Shown here piece by piece: positions 20,928-32,300 of a stretch of 64,000 nt of DNA; positions within the stretch are counted from its first letter, which is position 1; each line of letters opens with the position of its first letter. The translations under genes and the position numbers were made by a program. Below the pieces are notes generated by a model. It did no database searches. It worked only from the letters and a program-made list of their open reading frames with translations, and was not told the DNA's origin. Where the stretch lies: NCBI RefSeq assembly GCF_918797505.1, contig NC_092800.1:6944001-7008000 (forward strand), written 5' to 3'. Source of the DNA: Bemisia tabaci. Lineage: Eukaryota > Arthropoda > Insecta > Hemiptera > Aleyrodidae.

Positions 20928-21182
20928 ACTGTCGTGCTAAGGAAGGACGCCGTATGAACATTCGAGAGTTGCCAAATTTTCTTCGATGAAACGTTTATTT
21001 TTTAAGAAAGTTATGAATATTTTTCCGAGAATTTTTCAAGAACTATAGGTAAAATTGCGAAGAAAATTACCTGAATAATTGGAAGAAAAATATTCACAAA
21101 TTTACCTGATAATTCGTGATTTACCAACGGAAATTTGGCAACACCTGAAGGCTCATACGGCGTTCATCCTTTGCACGGCAGA
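20928..21182. repeat. MITE family D, copy 2
   Basis: The left end is ACTGTCGTGCTAAGGAAGGA. The right end has CTCATACGGCGTTCATCCTT and TGCACGGCAG. Internal GAGTTGCCAAATTTTC is inverted as AAATTTGGCAAC. Confidence 0.75.
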
Positions 21183-21277
21183 ACAGTGATCAATGGATAC
21201 GGGCACTTAAATCTCCTTCGAATTCCAAAGTCTTGTGCTTCGTCAGACTTTTTACTTAGCTTCCGGACGAATCAGTC

Positions 21278-21439
21278 TAGTGGCGTGCTTCGCGATATAT
21301 CGATTGCTCTGGCATTTAAACCCATGGAAAAGGATCGATAAACAGGGTGTTCGCAACGAATACCTTAATAATCGAATGTTTACCATAGCTTCCAATGGGA
21401 AAATGTCGATAATAATCGATCATTCCTACCTCGCCACTG
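21278..21439. repeat. hAT-like MITE family B, copy 3
   Basis: Termini TAGTGGCGTG and CTCGCCACTG. Core GATATATCGATTG, GTGTTCGCAACGAATACC and AATAATCGATCATTCC. Confidence 0.8.
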
Positions 21440-21525
21440 GGACGTATCAATTAGCAAAATAATTATGCTAAAATCTGAAAATGCGGATCTCCTTTTGCAA
21501 CGTTTAAAATTCTTCGATTACATGT

Positions 21526-21531
21526 TTTATT
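21526..21531 (-). terminator. Poly(A) signal AATAAA of the SLC5 gene
   Basis: The complement reads AATAAA about 195 bases after the TAG stop at 21725-21727. It lies past the family B MITE boundary, so the 3' UTR itself seems to be free of transposons. Confidence 0.7.
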
Positions 21532-21724
21532 TTTTCAAAAGAAAGCCAACTAAATTATCTCCTTGAAATTTACTGTGGATATTTTGAGTGAGAGAAGAAG
21601 ATTCATAGAAAATTTCAGCGACATTAGTCGGTTAGTTTTTGTTTAGACACGGACTGAGATTTGCAACGTCGTGATCGCGAGGAAGCATTTTCCGACTTGA
21701 GCCATCGATAAGATTCAACCGGTT

Positions 21725-21963
21725 CTATAAGTGGTTGGATTGAGTTTTGTATAGTTCCATCGTGTTGTAATGAGCGTTTCCGTTGATTTGATTTCCCTGC
21801 ATTTTTTCGCTGATAGTAGTTATCCCTGCAGCAGGTGACTTAGTTCCATTCATGTCCGATGATGTTTTGTAGCAGCGTTTTTTCCCTGGGAAAAGTTTGC
21901 TGAGTCTCAAAGCCAATGGATGGATCAGATTCTCATCATACTCGTTCTCTTCCGAACAACAAC
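21725..21963 (-). CDS. SLC5 transporter, last exon (cytoplasmic tail)
   Basis: The acceptor is CTTTTTTCCCAG. It encodes C-C-S-E-E-N-E-Y-D-E onward to N-H-L and TAG. The tail is polar and Thr/Ser-rich, without a clear PDZ-binding end. Confidence 0.9.
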
Positions 21964-24900
21964 CTGGGAAAAAAGACAAAAATCACGTCAAAATTAGTTT
22001 AATACCTATATCCAAGAAGCAATGATCACGATAAGTTGCGATTTAATACGAGAATATGTATCGCGATTTTATCGACTTCGATTTATTGCAAAATTATCTG
22101 ATAAAAAATTGAGATTTCATCACGTTGATTTGTAGTAAAGTGGCGATTCCATCAACGGCGATCTAGCGCAATATAATCAAACAAACAATTGTGATAGATT
22201 GAGGTAAAAGTTCAATTTTACAAAGATTGCGACAAGAGCAAGGATAATCGCCCAGCTGTTGATCATCCAAGCCAAAAAACTTTTAAAAATCGCAAATTAA
22301 TTTAAAAATATCGCAATTTTTCCGTTGAAAAATGCTACTTGGGGTTAGTAGGTACTCGACATGCCCTCTCGTACTTTTTCACAAAGAATAAGCTAGAAAA
22401 ACAAAACTTCCTGGGGGAAAACTCTCGCAATATCTGATTTTGTCTTTGGCAATGTTTTTCCACGAGAACTTTCATACAGTAATTATTTTAAGAGAGGAGT
22501 TAGGAGAAAATACTTACTTGTGACGTAGCTAATGATTAAGCCCGAAATCACTGTGATCATAGTTCCAATCAAAGCATAGTACATGTATGTCAGTGAAAAC
22601 AGATACATGACCCAATCACTGGAACAAAGAATTAAAAAAGAAATCAAATTAAGGACGTATTCATCCCACGCTGCAGAAAATTCCATATTCAAGGTTCCGA
22701 TGCTGAAATTTTCCTGTAATTTCTTCATGTTTCCTCATCCCTGTTTTCCTCATCCTTGTTCTTCTCCTCTCTCTCACCCTCTTCCCATCTCACTCCTCGC
22801 ATCTGATTCTTTCGAACCTTGCCTGCTGCTCTCCAAATGTTTGCCGAATCATGAGAAAAACTTCGAAGCAATACATTTTTAACGAATCAAAATCCCCAAT
22901 TTTTTATCTGTGTTTCAGTTCCGATTTCAAACCAAAGATTACAGAATCCAAATGAAATATTCACGCTCATTATTTTGAATTATGATCTCATTGTTTTTGA
23001 AAACTACAGATGGTTCTGAGTTCAACCAGCCTAATTTTGCGGGACGATCCTTTAGCTAAAAAAAAGACTGTTTCCCTATGAACGTGGGCCTGGTAACTGA
23101 TTACTAGCAGGTTACCGAAAATCACGGCTTACACACCCTGTATGTGTCGCCTGCAATTTGCAAGCCAGTGGTAAATAAATAGAGGAGCATAAAATTCAAA
23201 TATAAAAGAGCAAGACTAAAGTGCTGCCTAGAATGCTTCCTATAATATGAACAGAAACTTTTCCCCCCGCGAAAACAGGGCAGTAACAGGCACACTTTGA
23301 GGAGCGTGCGGAGGACTCCGTGACATTAGGCAACAAAACTAACTTCGTGACAGAGCGTAGAGTATCACAAAAAATGAAGGCGCTTCAAACCGAGCTCATG
23401 CTTTTGAGAGCCTTGCCCCTTAAAAATGTCATTATTCGGATGCGCATTAGTGCGATTTATCGAAACAACAAGCGTGAATCGCTCGCGAAGAGTCAGCGGT
23501 CGCTGAAATGAGATGTTGCATGTGTGAGGAATTTGCGATTTGACTGTTGATTCTTACTTAAAAGTTCGCGAGAAACACGATGGTGCTACTGGTTTTTTCT
23601 GAAATCAACTCCCAAGCTCAAAAAAAGCTCTCAAGTTGAGGCCAAAATGGAGGGGATATCCCACCCTACCCTGAGAGTCCACCTCTCCATCAAAACAAAC
23701 TCTCCATGCAAAGATAGGGAGCAAATACATTAGCAGGATTGCCGTGCTTTCAGCTTTGGAGTCCCCAAAAAAAGTGGCAGCCCTGTCAATGTATTTGCTC
23801 CCTATCTTTGCATGGAGAGTTTGTCTTGATGTAGACGTGGACTCTCAGGGTAGGATGGGATATCCCCCCCCCCCCCATTTTGGCCTCAACTTGAGAGCTT
23901 TTTTTGAGCTTTGGAATGAGAGAAAACCTGTGGCACCGTTGTGTTTCTCACGAACTTTTACATAAGGATCAACAGGCAAATCGCAAATTCCTCACACATG
24001 CAACATCTCCATTGCCTGCGACATATGAAACTAAATATTTTCGAGCTCATTGCGGAAGGTTTCTTTTAACTTACCCATTTATGGTGGGTATAACTTCTGG
24101 GTCTGGTCGGTCATCGTACAACACATCCAAGAGCGAATTTGTAAAGTTGCCGGAGGGTTGGATAGAGCAGGTTCCGAACGGATTATCGCCGCAGCCCTCG
24201 ATTGATGTAGGGAGAAGAGGCTCCGGGGGTTTGTCGATCAGTTGGCGGCCGTAAGTTATCCAAATCACAAATATGTGGCTGAGTATCATCCCTCCAGCTG
24301 CCCCCTATAAAATTAATTGGAACTTAGGTGTGAAATCTGCAAATTCAGGGTCCGATAGTCGGCAAATTTGGCCCAAGATTCCGGCCACGAAGATTTTGGT
24401 GGAGTGGAATAAAAATGGACGTTTTCCGATGGCTCCTAAGGCACCTCTAAATTCCGGCGTGCCTCTGATGGTAGAAGGCGAATGAAAATACGACGAGTAC
24501 TTTTTTCATTAATTTCATTTTTAAATAAACTATAAGACGGATTAGAATATAAACATTATTACTGACATACCTAGTGTCAAAGAATTTAATGTTTACATCC
24601 TGAGTATTTTGCGTAAAAAAAAAATCGAGAAAACCATGAGAAACCTACCCTTGAAACATTGGGTCATTTTGAATTTTTAAAAAAAGTATTTGGGTCAGAA
24701 TTTTTTGCCGCATCAATTAATTATATGATTTATAATGGTGTAAAGTTCTCAAAACTAGTCTGCATCTTTTATGTAAAATACCAACTCAGACTGAAAAACT
24801 CAAGTTCTCTCCTTTTAGAGCATAATCTACTATCTGATGGCATATGCAGGTACATTAATTCAATTGAAAATCATTAATCAAATGTTTCACTGTTTTGTTC

Positions 24901-26315
24901 TTTCTTTAATTCGAAAGGTATTTTTCCTGACCACTCACCACCGACTTGTCAGCTAACGTTTTCAAAGAATTCTTTCGATGTATTGTGTTTGGTACATTAT
25001 CTTCATCGGCTATTTCTATAAACGCTCAGAAATAAATCACTCTCATATTTATATTCCTACTTATAAATGTGAAGTAGCCATCACGAACCTTCCAATTTGC
25101 TGATGGGAAGAACATAGCCAATAAGAATACTCCTAGCAAAGGTCCACTCGTCGCAGATGTCATCAGCATACTTGACTCGATTACACCAGACATGTTCGCC
25201 ACGACAAACGCGGTGCCCATCACAAGCAAACCACAGAAAACACCTGGAAAGCACAAGCAAATTAGCTTTCACTCTCAATCGATCAAGGTGAAAAATAACG
25301 CATCAAATGTGGCTGTGGCATGTTGGCTCATAAAATGTTCACATAGATCGCGATGAATAAAATCAATGCACAGGTAAGAAATTAAAGTTTTCTCTGTTCG
25401 AAAGTTTGATCTTTCCGCCACCCAAAAAAAACCAAAGTCTATGCAACATTCAAATCGGGTAAGCACTCACACACCATTACCAAGAATAAGCTTAAGATGA
25501 AATAATTTTTTCAAACCGAATTATTTCTCGATACGCAGAAAAGTGCATTGGAATTTTGATGGTGGAACGACCAGAACACGTATCTCGGTGTGCGACGTTG
25601 CAGACATTCTGTCATACTTTATTTTTTTAAATGGAAAACTACTCAACGTCAATTTTTGAAAACTTTCGTGATTTTCCCTCTCTTCGCGCTGAAAACTATG
25701 TGGAAACTTCAAGGAATGATTTTGATTCGTTCTACTCGAAAAAAATAAAATGAGACCGGAGCATTTTAATCACCGCAAACGAGGTACGTGGTCTGGTAGT
25801 TACACAGTAAATTTGAAGCAATTCTAGTTATGAAGAGAAAAATCACCCCCTTCTACCCCTATACATGTTTAGAACTCATGAAATTACAATATGTATTTGT
25901 GTTGTGTAAACCTATTGTGTATGGTCTTCCCTCTAAGTTTGCGTCCTTGAGTTACATTTATCACGTCCAGTCGGTCCAGTGAACCTTTAAAATGATGGTC
26001 AAATCTCAATGAAAATGCCCTTAAAAGTCGAAAAAAACGGAATTTTTCATACTTACTCATCAATTTAATCAACACCAATTGAGTTGTTTCGCTCAGTCCT
26101 TGACAACATGGCAGCAGAGCTACAAAATCCTCGTAACATACTGTTGCCAGTGAATTCAAATTGGAAACTAAGAAGCTGTGAACAGTAACAAGAAAAACCA
26201 GAGCTATTAGATCAGATACATACTACATCATACAATGTTGTTGTTATTTACATATCGACAATGATTGAACCACGTATCTCATTTGCGGTGTTCTAAAGGC
26301 TTTTGCTTTCATTCT

Positions 26316-26353
<38 letters not shown>

Positions 26354-29300
26354 GAGGAGAACAAATCAACATTATTCTTTGAACATTTCACAGAATTTTC
26401 TTTGCACTGCGAGAAAAAATCACCAAAATTTTAAAGAATAGACGTGGAGTAGTTCTCCATTTAATCAATAAAGCATGCTATGAAGTCTGCAACAAACCGA
26501 GAGCGTGGTTTAGGAGTCTCAGCATCAATAAGAGTTTGTTCGTGCGTTATTATATTTAGTAAGTTTTCCGAGGGAAATACTCTATTTTAATTTTTAATTT
26601 AATTTTTACCATACTATATAATTAAGTAAACAAAAGTGTAGCCAGATCTAACTGCGTTTGACATTTTTTCCAAGGAGTAATTGTAATTGAGTATATCAGT
26701 GTTTACAACATTACCATTTATAATACTTAAATGAAAAAGTTCAAGTATGAGAACTTGAATTGTTTACACCTTGCATTGTTGTTTGCTGCATTGTTGTGTT
26801 GTTTGCTCGTGCATTTACGTTTGTGACATACAGGTAAATTATAGGGGGGCATTTTCGAATCGACTATCCATTTTTTCTTCCAGGAAAAGACGTTTCTTAA
26901 ATCAGTTGAGTTACTCCGGAAAAAGTCTCTAATCCTCGCTCTGAAACTTCTGAAAAAATTCGTTAAATCTTCTCTGTGAGAAGAACGAAAAAACCAGAGT
27001 TACCTGTGTTCCTATAGAGTCTCACTAAATTTTCACCTTAACACTTTAATGCAAGGTGTGTTTATCAGTGTCTATATAACGTGTATATTAAATGATTTAA
27101 AAGAAGAAAAACTTATGCATTAAGCAAACATGAGGACTTACCTCAAAGCTCCATTGAAGAGACTTGCCATAACCAGTCCTAAGAAACCAGGCATGAAGTA
27201 AAATTTCTCCTCGAGGTAGAATGGCAGAATTTCATCAATTTTACTGATGCAACCTAGTTTTAGAGGATCACATTGCGAGTAATTGGCATAGATCACCATC
27301 CCTACCACCCAGGACAAACTGAATAAGACTATCATCACAGGAACAATCAGTCTTAAGGAGCTGCAACAGAAAGAAAATCATCATGCAAAATCCATCTCCC
27401 CACGTGTCCAATAATTACAGTAGTTTTTACATCGCGTTATCAATGGACAGTTTTCTCAGCCTGAAAAAAAAACTTTGTCTGCCTTCTATCGTTTCAACTA
27501 CGGTACATACCACCGATCTTTCCTTCCTTCAGGCCATCGAATCACGAGCAACATGCACCTTCAATAATGTAGGCGATTTTGATAGGACACATGTACGAAA
27601 ATTTGCCTAAGTCCTTTTTGGCAGGAGTTTTCGCAATCCAACCTCGAGACTGTTGATGGTGAATTTCGATATACCTCAGTTAAGTCTTTGGTAAGGTTAA
27701 GTAAATGGTAATAACTTTTTTTTTTATTTTGAATGCGGAAAGGGTCGTGCATTTAACATGTTTTTAGGACTTGCGTTTGATGAAGATCGTTTTAAAATTA
27801 AAGGCATCGATTTTCTACAAATTTTCAAAAGCCCGGTTGAAAAATGTTCAACAGCCTCTCATGCACTTAAGTGGCAAGGATTAAAAACAATAACTGCACA
27901 GGACCAAGTGTAATTTCAATACCAACATTCGGAGGAAAGGAATTTGCAGTTGCACTATAAAGATAAATTGATTTCAGTACCAAATTGATTATAAAATAAT
28001 GCAAAATTCTCTCTAACTAGAAAAATAAAAAAAATGTTGGATTTTGAAAAGAAATGCAAGTACCGACTGAAAGTACAGGTCAAATAATAAAATGTGTACG
28101 CACCAAATAACTTTACTCTGAGATGACATGCTGCAATATCTTTGTACAAAATTTTGCTGACACCCAAAGATTGAAAGTGACATGAATAATTGCCCAACTA
28201 CTGCTGACATAGTCGTCACTCGAAGGGTCGGATCCAGCTCTGAACTGTAAGAAAAGGACATACTTTATTACACTGAGGAAATTTTTTTTGTCAATCCAGT
28301 CAATCATTCCTGGGGGAGAAGTCTCCTCGAGTCAACCGGCAATCTCTTTAAAAAGACACGATGGCGTCTCTCTAAAATAATAAAAGGAACGTTTAGAATG
28401 AAGAGATATCCTGTTGATTAGGCGAGAATACCTGTCCCCAAATCTTTAATTGAAATTTCATTGATCCTACAATCTTTCTGCGAGGGCAAATATTTTGCCG
28501 ATCCCCAGATTACTAGAATCCTTTTTATATCAATACGGCGATTACTTTAATCTCAGATGGAAAAATCTGTATGTGTTCAAAAAATTCACGGTAAAAACAG
28601 TGCTCTCCCACTTTTCAGCGATGGAGTTCCGCAATTTTTACTTACCAATTAATCTAAATAACCTTTTTCAGCGATCAGTAAATTGTTTGAAAAAATGTGA
28701 AGCGCTATAGTCTTCAAAAGCAATGCCAACTTCATAGTTAGGAGACGGATATAATGACATTTAAATGACCACCCCAAACCAGCAATTGATCAGTACAGGA
28801 ATATAAGCTTATATTCCTGCCCTGGTAAATTGGCGATAAGAGCTGCGTTTCAAAATACCATCGGAATTCTTATAGCTGGCTAAAGAAGGCTACAGAAAAT
28901 CATACAGCTGGCTGTAGAATGCGGAGAAAATCATACGGCCGGGCTATACGAAGCGATAAAAAATTATGCAGCCAGGCTATAGTTCCTATATCGCCGGGCT
29001 TTACACTTTATCGCCTGGCTGTTGCTTTTTCCCCATCGATTATAAAAGGCTATAAGAAATTGTGTAGAAATGCGTGTGCCTTATTGGAAATCATTAAGTT
29101 TGATACGGAACCACCTTAATATTTACAAAACACACATTATATTTTCCTTTAATACATATTTTTTTTCATCCATTAAAATGAGAATAATCCATACAGGATG
29201 TGCAAACATTTCAAAATCATGAGTTGAATAACGCTGACTCTGCCAGATTAAATATTAGAGCCGAACACAAAGCGGAGCGGCGACGCACTGGCGCCTACAA

Positions 29301-32300
29301 ACCTAACAGGGATACTTCACGCATTGCGCAACGCGTGAAGTATCCCCTTAGGTTTGTAGGAGCGTTGCGCGCTGGTCGGCCGCCTGCCACGGCGCTTGAA
29401 GCAACTATTTCACACCAGAGGTATTGCACAGTATCATACGAAACTGAAGGCGCTCTAATATAAAAGGAATGGCAGGCATCCATCAAAAGTACGGAGCTTT
29501 CCTCGCAAAATTAATCAAGATACTACGGCCCAAAAAGAGAGCAGTAGTCCAAAAACTCACTAAGTCCTAGCATCCGTAATTAGTAACGTTTAGCATACAC
29601 TTTATCGCCTGGCCGTTGCTTAATCGCCATCGGCTATAAAAGGCTATAAGAAATTGTGTAGCCGGCTATAGAAGCTATTGGAAATCTTTCAGCCGGCTGT
29701 AGGTCTATGGTATTTTGGAACACATAGACTCTACTGCCAATTTTTACCAGGGAGATTCACAATTTTACAATCGATCGAAAATCTTATCCAGATACACACA
29801 GCACAAGCAGTTTAACGTATGTTATTATTGTTGACTTAGAGTAATCTATGATATAAATGGTGTTAAGGGTTTTCTCGCGAGAAATTAAGACGTTCGATGA
29901 GGATACTAACTTGAAGAATTCCAATCTACCGGCATCATGCGCAATTTTTATGACATTCAACGGGCCGCCCGCTGTGATCATTCCGTGTAGGATGATGACC
30001 CCTGAACAGATGATCATGATAACTCCTTGTACAACATCAGCCGTGATTGCAGATCTTAGTCCTCCCTAGAAATCGAAAAAAAATGTGAGTGCAAGTTGAA
30101 ACCTTGAATGGAGCATTAGACAAGGTACGAATTTCAGCATTCTGATTCATGTTCCTAAACCAAAATTTCACGTTAAACACGATGCGCACAACGAAAAATA
30201 CCGAAATCAACTCCTTACGAATATACTTAATGATTCCTGATGCGTAAATTCAAACCACCCGCTCATGAAAACTCAATACTCTACGTGATTCACATCGCTC
30301 GCTAAACGTTATCATGACAGTATCTGCGATTTAAAAATGTGGCAACTTCAATTTTGACGCTTTAGCTCAGCTATAGCAAATTGCTCATAATTTGAACAAC
30401 ACATGGTGGGAAATGAACATTGCTCAATTGAGAAGCTTGCTGAAACCGTTGTAGTGCGCGATATTTGACTCACGTAGAGCTTTGAGTTTTTTGTGAGCGG
30501 GCAGTTCAAATTCCTCGTACCCAATGTGAAATAAAAACGTTGATATCTTCGTCAGGAGTTAGTTTCAGTAATATCCATTGCGCTTATCGTGTTCTACGTA
30601 AAATTCTGGTTAAGAAACGTGTATCAGATTGCTTAAATTCGCACCTTGTCTAGTGGTCCATTTTGATTTACGCTATCTGAAAGTAATCTGCGTGTTAGGC
30701 GACAAACCTGTCTCTTAAGTTATTTGAATGAAAATGATTCTGACAGTAGCTTCTTTCCGCATTGGAATTATTTTTTCCTGAACAAAACTTGATGATTTCT
30801 TCAAATTTTGCTGTTTATTTCTTTTTAATCTGTATTTTTAGTGGAAAACGGGACATCCAGTTTACCACAACAAAGGGTGCACTTATAGTACGAGTATCAG
30901 AAGATAAGTTTACCCACTAAAATTTCATGCAGAACTTGTTGGGCATATCACAAACTTCTGGAACCACGCCGTAGATGACAAATAAACGTTTTTAGTGTTA
31001 GCGTTTATTAATTTGAGCTTGACACTCGTGAAAAAAAACCCAAATCATCGCAAGTTAAATTGCCCATTGAAAGCAACCTCATTCGTTTTGCATCTTTCTT
31101 TGAAAGATCCCATCCGCCAATCTTCAATTGAATCAAAATTTTAAAATAACTCCCGTCACAAAAATTTCATGTTCGGTCTCACAAGCCGAAATTTCGATTC
31201 GATATAATTCCATATCGATACTATTTCGATTCGAAATAGTTTGATCTATACAGAATACCGAAAGTTTAACTCATACCATAGAATTAATTTTTTAGTGTAG
31301 TGGTTCGTATTTGAGGAAGGTGAAAAACGAGACATCGCCCCGAATTCAAATGTTTCCGCTGAAGAGGGATTGTAAAATGAAAGTGTTAGAACTTTTCCCA
31401 GATTCTAAATAAAAGTGCGTTTATAAATATCATCTCACCATGATGCAAAAACTGACTCCAATAAATGTGATAGAGACGATGGACGCCCAGTACGGAAGAC
31501 CAATGACAGCTTTCAGAGCGACGCATGGCGTAAAGACTGTCACCCCTAAATTGAGCACACTTCGAATGATGTAGGTTCCGGATGCCAGGCATCGCACCAG
31601 TCTTGACTTAAACCTGAGGTCTAAATACTGGGAAAAAAACGAGAAAAAAATAATCAAAATGCCGAAAATCTGTATAACCCAGTAGGTAGTCAAGTAATAA
31701 AGCTTTCAGCAAGATTTATAAATATTCACGAGTCATTAACGCATTCATTCGCAAGGAGTACATCTAGGTATATTTGAGGATTCAAGGATTGGCTTATCTA
31801 TTTAAGAGAAGGATCCAGTGGTGCGGCGTGCCTTGCGATTTATCGATTGACCTCTCATTCAAACCTGTGGAAAAGGATCAATGAACAAGGTGTTCGCAAC
31901 GAACACCTTAATAATCGATTCTTTACCATAACTGCAAATGGAAAAATATCGATGATTGATCATTCACGCCTCGCCATTGGATGGATCCGCTTTTAAGTTT
32001 GACGTTAGAAAGTCGGTTTAGTATTAACTATTTTGCTCCAGGAGCTACCCTTAACAGAGAATGAAGCTATGAAACGTCATGACTCAGTAGCGTATTCTTA
32101 ATGATTCCTGAAACAGCTCCATTACTTCGGAAGGTCCCATTTGGTTTTCATTGGGCTTAAGAGAGGTTTGGGTTTGAGGAGGCCTTCGATTCATTATCAC
32201 TAAAAGGACAATTTTCTCGAACCTGGAGTAAAAGTAAAGAGTATAACCTCGGAAATTACAAACAATTAAAATAATTTGACTAGACTTACGAATTGCAGAA

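Noticed and set aside
26168..26175. Alternative acceptor CTTCTTAG for transporter exon 7
   Set aside because: It would shift the frame; the CACAG site eight bases upstream keeps the family block L-N-S-L-A in frame.
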